From assembly GCA_964479695.1 (NCBI GenBank), contig CAYZSO010000029.1, forward strand, positions 1-37,630: DNA of 37,630 bases, given 5' to 3'. This document shows, piece by piece, positions 30,478-37,630 of the stretch. Made by a program: the position numbers and the translations under genes. Numbering within the stretch: the stretch's first letter is position 1; the number at the start of each line of letters is the position of its first letter. The notes under the pieces are model-generated. The model saw nothing but the letters and a program-made list of their open reading frames with translations. It had not been told where the DNA came from and did not search any database. Source of the DNA: JAAYZH01 sp964479695 (GTDB lineage Bacteria; Bacillota; Clostridia; Saccharofermentanales; Fastidiosipilaceae).

Positions 30478-31815
30478 ATGGCTGCAGACCGTCCACAAAC
30501 AGAACATCTACAAGTAGATCGCTCACAAACTGATGACGCACAAACTGATCGCTCGCATAGAGATCGCTCGCAAACTGATCGTTTACTAACAGTAGTACAT
30601 GCTGGGGATCTGCACCTTGGTGGCGGCGACAAGATGGAAGATTCGGGAAACAGCTATGAAGAGCGTTTCCGAGTTTTCAGACGTTTGCTGGACCTTTGTG
30701 TAGAGACTAGAGCAGATATCTTACTCTTGCCTGGAGATGTTTTGGAACAGGATAGTTTAAGCCAAGCGGAATTGTCGCGGGTGATTACTTTGTTAGGAGA
30801 GCTTGTCATCCCTAACTCAACCACCACCACCAACAACACAACCAACCCAACCACAACCACCGCCACCACAACAACAACCACCCAAGTCCAGGTGTTCATC
30901 ACGCCGGGGAATCATGATCCGGCGTCGCCGCTGTCTGCGTATCGGAAGGCGGAGCTTTGGCCGGAGAATGTGCATGTATTTCTTGATGCGGAGACCGTCG
31001 CGTTGCCGGAGTTGGGCGTGTCGGTGAGTGGAGCGGGCTTCCGCAGTTTGTATCAGCGCGAGCCGCTCCTGCCGGCGATTATTGATAGTTACCACGAGGC
31101 GAAAACAAGCGGCAAGCTTGAGGAGTGTCCGATTGCGTTGGCTTTGGTTCACGGCGAACTGCGTCATGGCAAAGCCGAACTCTACAATCCCATCGATCCG
31201 GCGGAGCTGCGGACTGCGCCGTTTGCTTATGTCGCTTTGGCGCATGTGCACACGCCGGACTCGGCGATTCAGGGGACGGCGGGTGCTTGTCGTTATGCGT
31301 ATAGCGGCACCATTCAGGGCAGCAGTCGGAAGGATGATGGGGAGCGTGGGTGCCTCGTTTTGCGCTTCAATGAGCAGGGGCTGAGGGAGTCGCGGTTTGC
31401 GCCTTTGGCCGAGACTGTCTACCTCTCCGCCGAGCTCGCACTCGATCGCCCGGAAGATCAGGAGCAGGCAGTCAATCAGCTGTTGGGGCAGTTGAAGGAG
31501 GTGGCTTTGGCCAAAGCCGCCCCCCACAAAGTCATCTGGCAACTCACCTTGACCGGGCGAAGTTCCGGCGGGTACATTCCCGATGCTGAGGCGCTGCGAT
31601 TGCGGCTCGCGGATGAGGGGGTCAGGATCAGCTGGCTTGAGGATCGGAGCGCGCCTGACGTTGATGCCGCGAAGTTGGCCGAGGAGGACTCGCTGCGGGG
31701 GCTCTTCTACCGGCGGCTACGCAAACAGCTGGAGCGCTCGTCGCCCGACGAACGGCCGGTTGTGGAGGAGGCGCTGCGACTGGGCATTGACGCGTTTCGC
31801 GGCGACCTTGTGTAG
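30478..31815 (+). CDS. SbcD/YhaO-like metallophosphoesterase (DNA repair nuclease)
   Basis: A 445-residue enzyme with the full calcineurin-like metal set: HAGDLHLGG (about 41-49), LLPGDVLEQ (about 83), TPGNHDPAS (about 143), LVHGELRHG (about 224) and LAHVHTP (about 252). The family is Mn-dependent DNA exo/endonuclease, working with an SbcC/Rad50-like ATPase; that partner starts 63 nt downstream. GGAGAAAGGG precedes ATG 30478. Odd features are an N-terminal extension of about 37 residues of repeated DRSQTD units, a Thr/Asn run (TTTTNNTTNPTTTTATTTTT) after the first metal motifs, and VALAKAAPHK from a perfect palindrome copy. No catalytic residue appears lost. Confidence 0.88.
   Translation: MAADRPQTEHLQVDRSQTDDAQTDRSHRDRSQTDRLLTVVHAGDLHLGGGDKMEDSGNSYEERFRVFRRLLDLCVETRADILLLPGDVLEQDSLSQAELSRVITLLGELVIPNSTTTTNNTTNPTTTTATTTTTTQVQVFITPGNHDPASPLSAYRKAELWPENVHVFLDAETVALPELGVSVSGAGFRSLYQREPLLPAIIDSYHEAKTSGKLEECPIALALVHGELRHGKAELYNPIDPAELRTAPFAYVALAHVHTPDSAIQGTAGACRYAYSGTIQGSSRKDDGERGCLVLRFNEQGLRESRFAPLAETVYLSAELALDRPEDQEQAVNQLLGQLKEVALAKAAPHKVIWQLTLTGRSSGGYIPDAEALRLRLADEGVRISWLEDRSAPDVDAAKLAEEDSLRGLFYRRLRKQLERSSPDERPVVEEALRLGIDAFRGDLV
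30500..30590. repeat. Tandem repeat at the yhaO-like N-terminus
   Basis: Iterated GATCGCTC(A/G)CA(A/T)A units, about 18 bp, encode the DRSQTD extension. Confidence 0.75.
31503..31518. repeat. TTTGGCCAAA palindrome, perfect copy (yhaO-like)
   Basis: GGCTTTGGCCAAAGCC, perfect over 16 bp, with the CGCCCCCCAC arm. Read as VALAKAAPHK. Confidence 0.9.
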
Positions 31816-31878
31816 CGGCGCGCGTGTGCAGTAGGCGCGCATGCGTAAAGAAAAGCAAATAAAAGGAGCAGGTTGCTG

Positions 31879-34194
31879 ATGGAGTTACAGGCACTTTATA
31901 TCAAAGCTTTCGGCGGTCTGAAAGATTATTCCCTGCGTTTCCAGGCGGGGGCGATGCTTTTTTATGGACCAAATGAACGTGGCAAGACGACGGTGCTGAC
32001 GTTTATACGGGCAATGTTTTACGGCTTGGGCGAAAGGCGCGGGATTGACAGTTTGCGGGAGCGGTTTACGCCCCGCGACGGGACGGCGATGTCGGGGAAT
32101 ATTTGGTTTGAGCATGAGGGGACAAATTATGAGCTGAGCCGGACTTTTGGCGTGCGCAAAGGTTTGGATCAGGTGACGCTTACGGATTTGGAGCGGAATC
32201 GGTATGTGGAACTGGAAGATGCGGAGCAGCCGGGGCGAGAGCTGTTTGGGTTGACGCAGGAGGTTTTTGCAAACAGCGTTTTCGTTGAGCCGACAGGGCC
32301 CAAGCTTTCCGGGACGGTCGACACCAGGCGGGAGCTCTGGGAGACGCTTTCGGATTTTATGGTGAGCTCAGATGACAAGGTGTCGACGGCGCAGGTGCAG
32401 GAACGATTGCGCCGCGCCCGGCTGGCTTTGCGGTCGGCAGGAGGCAAGAAGGGCGAGATTCCGGTCTTGGCTTCCCATGTGGTCGAGCTGGATCGTGAGG
32501 TTCAGGATTTGGAGGCCCGGCAGGACGAGGAGGCGCGGCTCACCCAGCAGCTGGACGTGCTTCATGAGCGCTTGACGATTCTGCGTCGGCGCGAAGCGGA
32601 GCTCGAGGAAGATATCATGGTATTTGAGTATCTCGAGGACCGCGAACGCCTGCGTCTGGCAACAGAGCCTGAGGAGCGGAGGAGAGAGTTGGGGGCGGCG
32701 GCTTTGGCCATCGAAGAACGTCTCCAAGGTCTCGGGAGCTCGGATTTTATCCGCCAAAGACGCCTCGAACAACTGAAGTCCGTTACTTTTTCGCTCGAGG
32801 AAGCCGAGAAGTCTGCGGTGGCGAGGCGGAGGGAGAGTGAGCGGCTGACGAAGCACATGACCACGATTCTCCAAGTGATCGGCGCCATTTTGCTGATTCT
32901 GGGCGTCGGGATCTTCGTGTGGACCTACCTGAACGCTGCGAACGGACTCAGTGCGCCTCTCGTGGTCGCTAGTCTTGTGATGGCTATTCCGGGCCTAGCG
33001 CTGCTCATTTTCGGCAGCCAGCTGGCTTTGCGGGTGACGGGCCGCGCCAACGGTGAGACGCAGGAGCAGCAGGAGACGCAGACGAGGCGTCTTAAGGAAC
33101 TTCGTCAACTGCTGCCGGGACTTGGGTTCGATCGCACCGCCGATAAGCTGGCCAAAGCCGCCCCCACCACCTCTGCCGCCGCCCCCACCTATTCTCCCGC
33201 CGCCACCTCTCCCGGCGTTTCGACCGACGTGCCGACCATTGATCAAACCGAAAACTCGGCCACCAACCTCATGATCGACCCAAGCGAAAGCCCGATCACG
33301 CGCGAGCTGCAGCAGATTCGGGAGTTTTTGGCTCACTTAGAAGAGGAGCAACATGAGCTCACGCATTTGCATGAGCAGATTGACCAGCTCGGGGAGAGAA
33401 GCAGGCGGGCGGCGGATGCTTTGGGCGATCCTGAAGCCTTCCGCAGTCGGCTGGACGAAACAAAGGCCGGCCTCGCACGGACGGGCCGCAACCTCGACCA
33501 AGAAAAACTTGACTACGCCCAGGCGGACCTCACGGCCGTCGAGCTTCGTGACGTCCGCACCGAAATCCAAGAATACGACCGCCAGGAAACCGAAACAAGG
33601 GTCAACCTGCAAGCCCTTCTCCGGGAACCGGGCAGCATGGAGCCCGTGTCGCCGGCTGCCAAACTCGCCGAAGTCAGCCGCGAGCTCGAAGAGAATCGCG
33701 CCAAGCTGAAGCAGCTCCAACTTCGCCAAGAAGCGTTGGAGTTGGCGGAGAATACTTTGGCCGGAAACCTCTTGGAACTTCGCGAAAAACTCCTCCCGCG
33801 CCTCGCCCAAAACGCCGGCCTCTACATGAAGCAGCTGAGCCGCGGCAACTACGACTCCATCCTGGTCAACGAAAATCTCGAGATCATGCTCCGCGATTCA
33901 CAGAGTGGTCACTACTACACGCCCGAAAATTTCAGCACAGGTACCGGCGATCAGCTGTGGTTTTCGTTTAGACTGGCATTAACCGATTATCTTGGCTCTG
34001 GAACGGGTCTCCCGCTGCTCCTCGATGATTTGTTCATGAATTTTGATGACAAACGCGCCGCGGAAGGTCTGGATCTTCTTTCGGCCAAAGCCCAAGACGG
34101 CCAGCAAGTCCTCCTCCTGACCTGTCATAAGCGAATTTTGAAGCTCGCGGAGGAAAAACCCGACTGGTCTTGCCGAACCATGCCAGAAAGCTAA
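31879..34194 (+). CDS. YhaN/SbcC-like AAA ATPase, nuclease partner
   Basis: A 771-residue SMC-like ATPase. ATG 31879 is preferred; AAAAGGAG lies 11 nt upstream, and TTG 31873 is an alternative. Walker A is GPNERGKTT (about 30-38), a coiled-coil runs over about 195-300 and 470-640, and the signature STGTGDQLWFSFRLAL (about 680) and Walker B LPLLLDDLFMNFDD (about 712) close the head. Two hydrophobic spans at about 331-385 (LQVIGAILLILGVGIFVW and the next) are typical of YhaN rather than SbcC. It should form a complex with the upstream nuclease. Between the membrane pair and the second coil sits an insertion of about 50 residues that begins with the palindrome-coded LAKAAP and continues TTSAAAPTYSPAATSPG. 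Confidence 0.88.
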   Translation: MELQALYIKAFGGLKDYSLRFQAGAMLFYGPNERGKTTVLTFIRAMFYGLGERRGIDSLRERFTPRDGTAMSGNIWFEHEGTNYELSRTFGVRKGLDQVTLTDLERNRYVELEDAEQPGRELFGLTQEVFANSVFVEPTGPKLSGTVDTRRELWETLSDFMVSSDDKVSTAQVQERLRRARLALRSAGGKKGEIPVLASHVVELDREVQDLEARQDEEARLTQQLDVLHERLTILRRREAELEEDIMVFEYLEDRERLRLATEPEERRRELGAAALAIEERLQGLGSSDFIRQRRLEQLKSVTFSLEEAEKSAVARRRESERLTKHMTTILQVIGAILLILGVGIFVWTYLNAANGLSAPLVVASLVMAIPGLALLIFGSQLALRVTGRANGETQEQQETQTRRLKELRQLLPGLGFDRTADKLAKAAPTTSAAAPTYSPAATSPGVSTDVPTIDQTENSATNLMIDPSESPITRELQQIREFLAHLEEEQHELTHLHEQIDQLGERSRRAADALGDPEAFRSRLDETKAGLARTGRNLDQEKLDYAQADLTAVELRDVRTEIQEYDRQETETRVNLQALLREPGSMEPVSPAAKLAEVSRELEENRAKLKQLQLRQEALELAENTLAGNLLELREKLLPRLAQNAGLYMKQLSRGNYDSILVNENLEIMLRDSQSGHYYTPENFSTGTGDQLWFSFRLALTDYLGSGTGLPLLLDDLFMNFDDKRAAEGLDLLSAKAQDGQQVLLLTCHKRILKLAEEKPDWSCRTMPES
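33144..33159. repeat. TTTGGCCAAA palindrome half copy (yhaN-like)
   Basis: The sequence is diverged left of GGCCAAAGCC and carries the GCCCCCACCACC arm on the right. Read as LAKAAPTT at the start of a low-complexity insertion. Confidence 0.65.
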
Positions 34195-34204
34195 ACCCAA
34201 AAAA

Positions 34205-34261
34205 ATGCGGAGAAAACCCAAGAAAATGCGGAGAAAAGCCATGAAAATGCGGAGAGAAGCC
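34205..34261 (+). repeat. Tandem SD-ATG repeats before the peptidase
   Basis: ATGCGGAGAAAA-type units of about 24 bp are repeated about three times. Each holds both a GGAGA Shine-Dalgarno-like motif and ATGs, so several starts are possible. Confidence 0.8.
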
Positions 34262-36733
34262 ATGAAAACACAACTGAACGAACGCCTGAAATCAAGCCTG
34301 AAGTCAAGCCTGAAGCCGCTCCTGAAATCACGCCTGAAATCATTTACCGCTATCATCGTTGCCGTGGCAATCGCCTTAGGCGGTTCCGGAATGGCGATCG
34401 CCGCCTACGCGCAGGAACAATCGCAAACCAGCGCATCGCAAACCAGCGTATCGCGAAACAGCGCAGCGCAAGCCAGCGTAGGGGGGTGGGGGCAGGCGGC
34501 TTTGGCCGAGGAAATGAACGCGCAAACGCAAGGATCGCTGGTTCAAACCGACTACAAAACGGTCTTCACCCAAGCCTACCCTGACTGGACAGCGCCGGAC
34601 TTCACGCGCGAAGACTTCGCCTACGTGCACTACGAACTGGCTACCTTCGAAGCGAAAGTCGCGGACTTCCTGAGCAAAATCGGCTTGGCACCGGGCAAAC
34701 TGGACGCCCAACCGACCGCCGTGCCTACCAAAGCCACCGTCGAAACCGCGCTTGACGAAATCCTGCGCGAATACGACTTCGTGCTCACGCAATCCGCGTT
34801 CATCCAATACGAATATTCGCAAGATATTACAAAAAAGACCACCCAAGACGAGCTCGCCTACACGGAAAGTCTTGTTTCCGATGTCTTTAATTTCCTGCTC
34901 GAAACGCTGCAGGGCGTCCAGAAAAACGCCGCAATCGGGCCGTTGCTGGATGAAATTCTCGGCGCCACGTATGCCGAGGACCTGCGTTCCTCCTACGTCC
35001 TGACCCCTCGGCAAAAAGCCATCAACGAAGAAATCACCCGCCTCGAGCAAGAATTCGACCAGCTGAGCGGCGCCGACCAAAACACCGGGACCACCCCGCC
35101 CAGCGCCGCCGACCAAGCCCGCGAAGGCGAAATTTACCTCGAACTCGTGAAGCTCCGCAATGAATTTGCCGCCGAAGAGGGCTACGACAACTACGTCGCA
35201 ATGACCGACGACCAGACCGCCGGCCGAGACTTCACCCAAGCCGACCTCGACGCTTACTACGCCGCCGTCAAGCAAAATTTCGGCTCGCTTTACCTCATGC
35301 TCGGAGTCCGTCTGAACTGGGGCCAGATTTCCTCTTACCGCTACCCCCAAGGCCAGACCGCGATCGACGTGCTGGGCACGTACCTGGGTAATATCTCCTC
35401 GGAACTCCTCGATTCCTATACGTATCTTCGCGAAAACAACCTCTACACGCTGGGCTCCTCGCCCAACAACGAACAAGTTTCCTACACCATGCAGCTCCCG
35501 TACTATCATTCCGCGCTGATTTTCCAGTACGATTACGACCCGGCGCAGAACCTCAGCACCCTGATTCACGAGTTCGGGCACTTCAATACGTCGGTTCGCG
35601 ATCAGCGGAATTCATTCTTCTCCGGCTACAGCGTTGATCTCGCCGAAATCCACTCGCAAGGCCTCGAGCTCCTGTTCATGCCCTACAGCGACGCAATTTA
35701 CGGCAGTTCCGCCTCCCAGCAGCGCCTCTACAATCTGCTGAACTTGGTATGGTCCATCCTCACCGGCGCAATGTATAACGAGTTTGAAACCTACGCCTAC
35801 ACCACCCCCGATCTCACAGTCGAGAAGCTGAATGAGAAGTATTTGGCTTTGGCCAAAGCCTACGGTATCTCCACCTCTTCCGATACAGGCAGCGAGTGGA
35901 TGTTCTGGCACATGTATCATGCTCCGCTCTACTACCTGAGCTACTCCCTCTCCGCCATGGCCGCCGGCACCCTCCTTACCGAAATGAAAGCCGACTGGCG
36001 CGGCGCCGTCGACGCTTACCTCACCCTCACCGCCCTTGGCGAAGACACCTACGCCTTCCGCGAATCCCTAACTCATGCCGGCCTGCCCGACATCTTCAAC
36101 ACGGCCACCATCCGCCAAGTGGCCACCGACATCCAATCCTGGTCCATGACCCCCTTCACCCTAACCCTCGCCGAAGCCAACGAATTCGCGACGGCGCCTG
36201 CGCCGTCGGCCGCTACGCCGAGTGGGGCGCCGTCGCCCGCACCGAGTGGGGCGCCTGCGCCATCGGTCTCTGCTGTTGCTCCCGGCGAGGCGACGACACC
36301 GAGCGGCGCCACGACACCGAGCGGCGCCACGACACCCGGCGGCGCTCCTTCCGAAACCCGCTCAACCATCTCGCTGCCCGAATACGGGACCACGCCAGCT
36401 GAAACAACCGAGCCATCCTATCCGGCTCTCACCACATCGGGAAATCCAGGACAAATTGACCCAAATGCAACAGATTCCATCGCCCCACCCGACTCAGAAA
36501 CGACGCCAAGCGGATCAGCGCCAAGCGGAATCTCACCAAGCGAGAGCGCGCCAGGAAACAACGCGCAAAATCCAGGACAAGACGATTCCGACACCGCTTG
36601 GGAAGGCAGTCCGGACTTGTCATTTGGCGACAGGGTTTCGATGTTACCGGACGTCCTTCGCTACGTCTTCTCCGGCGAATTCTTCGCGGATTTGGTCAGC
36701 ATTTTCCGCGGAATCGGCGGAGGCTTCAGCTGA
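34262..36733 (+). CDS. Secreted M3-like zinc metallopeptidase (HEFGH)
   Basis: An 823-residue secreted protein when started at ATG 34262, which follows CGGAGAGAAG; in-frame ATGs from 34205 would add up to 19 residues. The n-region is a repeated LKSSLKSSLKPLLKSRLKS, then a signal helix AIIVAVAIALGGSGMAIAAYA. Oligoendopeptidase-like helices follow. The active site is LIHEFGHFN (about 434-442), with a third-ligand Glu in DLAEIHSQGLE about 25 residues later. A Ser/Pro/Gly/Thr-rich tail (about 640-780, with iterated TTPSGATTPSGA) ends in an amphipathic FGDRVSMLPDVLRYVFSGEF. Role: extracellular peptide hydrolysis. The palindrome is read perfectly as LALAKAYG near 530, and a half copy as GGWGQAALAEE near the mature N-terminus. 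Confidence 0.83.
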   Translation: MKTQLNERLKSSLKSSLKPLLKSRLKSFTAIIVAVAIALGGSGMAIAAYAQEQSQTSASQTSVSRNSAAQASVGGWGQAALAEEMNAQTQGSLVQTDYKTVFTQAYPDWTAPDFTREDFAYVHYELATFEAKVADFLSKIGLAPGKLDAQPTAVPTKATVETALDEILREYDFVLTQSAFIQYEYSQDITKKTTQDELAYTESLVSDVFNFLLETLQGVQKNAAIGPLLDEILGATYAEDLRSSYVLTPRQKAINEEITRLEQEFDQLSGADQNTGTTPPSAADQAREGEIYLELVKLRNEFAAEEGYDNYVAMTDDQTAGRDFTQADLDAYYAAVKQNFGSLYLMLGVRLNWGQISSYRYPQGQTAIDVLGTYLGNISSELLDSYTYLRENNLYTLGSSPNNEQVSYTMQLPYYHSALIFQYDYDPAQNLSTLIHEFGHFNTSVRDQRNSFFSGYSVDLAEIHSQGLELLFMPYSDAIYGSSASQQRLYNLLNLVWSILTGAMYNEFETYAYTTPDLTVEKLNEKYLALAKAYGISTSSDTGSEWMFWHMYHAPLYYLSYSLSAMAAGTLLTEMKADWRGAVDAYLTLTALGEDTYAFRESLTHAGLPDIFNTATIRQVATDIQSWSMTPFTLTLAEANEFATAPAPSAATPSGAPSPAPSGAPAPSVSAVAPGEATTPSGATTPSGATTPGGAPSETRSTISLPEYGTTPAETTEPSYPALTTSGNPGQIDPNATDSIAPPDSETTPSGSAPSGISPSESAPGNNAQNPGQDDSDTAWEGSPDLSFGDRVSMLPDVLRYVFSGEFFADLVSIFRGIGGGFS
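35845..35860. repeat. TTTGGCCAAA palindrome, perfect copy (peptidase)
   Basis: GGCTTTGGCCAAAGCC, perfect over 16 bp, read as YLALAKAYGI in a helix after the active site. Confidence 0.9.
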
Positions 36734-36767
36734 ACAAAACTCTAACGGTAAGAAGGTTGGGGTGGGC

Positions 36768-36783
36768 GGCTTTGGCCAAAAAA
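36768..36783. repeat. TTTGGCCAAA palindrome copy, intergenic
   Basis: GGCTTTGGCCAAAAAA with a GGGGTGGGC arm, 34 nt after the peptidase stop. Non-coding. Confidence 0.75.
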
Positions 36784-36826
36784 GCTGCAGAACTAAAAAC
36801 ACAAGGGACAAAAACGCAAGAGACAA

Positions 36827-36884
36827 GGAGGCTTCAGAGTAAAAACGCCTCCACCCGAAGGAATGAGGGTTCGTTCAGCGAACC
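36827..36884 (+). terminator. Two hairpins after the peptidase gene
   Basis: GGAGGC / GCCTCC (36827-36852) and GGTTCG / CGAACC (36868-36884). T-tracts are weak (TATCTGCTATCTTTCG), so termination is possible but uncertain. I see no gene in 36734-37034. Confidence 0.4.
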
Positions 36885-37034
36885 TATCTGCTATCTTTCG
36901 TATTTTCTCTCAGACTTACAAGCTCTTGTGCAGATCAACTCTATTTTTCGATTCTTGAATTCGACAACCAAATCTTCACCTCGCGTAGATTTGCCTTAGT
37001 AGATTTACCTAATAGGTTAATTGCATTTTGGGTG

Positions 37035-37066
37035 AAAAAAAGCCCGCGAACATGACGTTCACGAGC
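37035..37066 (-). terminator. Rho-independent terminator of the tRNA-Arg gene
   Basis: On the minus strand GCTCGTGAAC pairs with GTTCGCGGGC (including G-U pairs) around GUCAU and is followed by seven T, 8 nt after the tRNA CCA end. Confidence 0.85.
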
Positions 37067-37073
37067 TATTTAA

Positions 37074-37148
37074 TGGTGCCCCGGACAGGAATCGAACCCG
37101 TATGTACAGCTCCGGAAACTGTCGCCTTATCCATTAGGCCACCGGGGC
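37074..37148 (-). tRNA. tRNA-Arg (anticodon CCG)
   Basis: 75 nt including an encoded CCA. Acceptor GCCCCGG / CCGGGGC, D-arm GCCT...AGGC, anticodon stem ACAG / CTGT with loop TTCCGGA (anticodon CCG), and T-arm ACGGG-TTCGATT-CCTGT all fold. It reads CGG codons. Confidence 0.95.
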
Positions 37149-37162
37149 AGGAGCACCTAGGT

Positions 37163-37191
37163 ATTATAGCGATAATGTCTCCGGATTTCCA
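37163..37191 (-). promoter_or_regulatory. Promoter of the tRNA-Arg gene
   Basis: The minus strand has TGGAAA, a 17-bp spacer, then a perfect TATAAT (37163-37168), 15 nt before the tRNA 5' end. Confidence 0.6.
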
Positions 37192-37205
37192 TAAACCGGC
37201 GGCGC

Positions 37206-37274
37206 AACTTTATTCGCTAACTTTATTCGCGGGAACTTTATTTGAGAAATTCGCGGGAACTTTATTAGAGAAGC
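37206..37274. repeat. Short direct repeats upstream of the tRNA promoter
   Basis: AACTTTATT recurs four times, twice within ATTCGCGGGAACTTTATT, making a degenerate 18-30-bp tandem repeat. Confidence 0.7.
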
Positions 37275-37289
37275 AAGCACCCGTGATAC

Positions 37290-37630
37290 GCAGCATGTTA
37301 CTTGCACATATCTTCAAATTTCAAGATATGTGCAGCGCAAGCTGGGTGACGTGTCACGTATAAACTTCGGCTCTATCATGCACATAAAAGCAAATTTGAA
37401 GATATGCGCATGCTGGGTGACATGTCACGCATAAACTTCGGCTCTATCATGCACATAAAAGCAAATTTGAAGATCTGTGCAAGCTGGGTGACGTGTCACG
37501 TAATAGCTTCGGCTCTATCATGCACAGAAAAGCAAATTTGAAGATATGCGCAAGCTGGGTGACGTGTCACGTATTAACTTCGGCTCTATCATGCACATAA
37601 AAGCAAATTTGAAGATATGCGCAAGCTGGG
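37290..37630 (+). repeat. 71-bp hairpin-bearing tandem array C, runs off window
   Basis: CTTCGGCTC or its close variant recurs at 37365, 37436, 37507 and 37578, a strict 71-bp period, and the array continues past 37630. The first unit is capped by GCACATATCTT / AAGATATGTGC, an 11-bp perfect stem formed where the repeat orientation flips. Confidence 0.92.

Noticed and set aside
34376..35581. Minus-strand 401-codon ORF
   Set aside because: Antisense shadow of the HEFGH metallopeptidase; composition follows the third codon positions of the real gene.
3360..36783. TTTGGCCAAA palindromes as terminators
   Set aside because: Most lie in the middle of genes and lack U-tracts; only 27102 and 36768 are placed where that role is possible.
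37290..37630. CRISPR array
   Set aside because: The 71-bp unit is conserved throughout, with no unique spacers, and no cas genes are present; the same holds for 18466-18815 and 29735-29945.

Overview
The window looks like a chromosomal segment of a Gram-positive anaerobe of the Bacillota (Clostridia-like). Evidence is an ECF-type vitamin transporter under a cobalamin riboswitch, a sortase-type sorting signal, a YhaO/YhaN pair, a moxR-DUF58-transglutaminase cluster, strong AGGAGG ribosome binding sites and a Clostridia-style DUF6431/DDE/ExeA transposon. The species cannot be named from this sequence alone.

Layout. 119-3012 is a complete transposon: 20-bp perfect terminal inverted repeats, a 7-bp target duplication (GATATAA), a frameshifted DUF6431 gene, a DD(35)E transposase and an ExeA/TniB-like ATPase. 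3135-10421 holds two carbohydrate-active enzymes on the minus strand (a GH63/MGH1-like glycosidase and a secreted, membrane-anchored type I pullulanase) with a small YggT-like membrane protein between them on the plus strand. 11459-17619 is a minus-strand operon: MoxR ATPase, DUF58 protein, membrane transglutaminase and aldo/keto reductase. 19471-27045 is a minus-strand cobalamin-acquisition operon. It has a promoter, a B12 riboswitch and a Shine-Dalgarno-sequestering hairpin, then a DUF4430 lipoprotein, a wall-anchored DUF4430/PQQ-propeller protein, EcfT, a fused EcfA-EcfA' ATPase and an EcfS. 27159-28871 is a cytoplasmic alpha-amylase. 30478-36733 is a plus-strand group: YhaO-like nuclease, YhaN-like ATPase and a secreted M3-like HEFGH metallopeptidase. 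A tRNA-Arg(CCG) lies at 37074-37148 on the minus strand.

How the genes work together. The pullulanase acts outside the cell, and the GH63-like enzyme and amylase inside, on alpha-glucans or their oligosaccharides. The B12 operon reads as one route: surface capture by transcobalamin-like DUF4430 domains, membrane import by the ECF complex, and feedback control by the riboswitch.

The most unusual content is repetitive DNA. (1) A short palindrome, best form GGCTTTGGCCAAAGCC, is scattered through host genes in all three reading frames and is absent from the transposon. (2) Large composite intergenic blocks (10.6-11.4, 18.3-19.4 and 29.06-30.13 kb) are built from a 34-nt AT-rich hairpin, a 239-bp MITE-like element, 62-66-bp tandem units and 71-bp hairpin-bearing tandem arrays. 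The second and third blocks are inverted relative to each other and bracket the B12 operon plus the amylase. (3) Low-complexity, tandem-repeat-derived insertions occur in loops, linkers and N-termini of most proteins.
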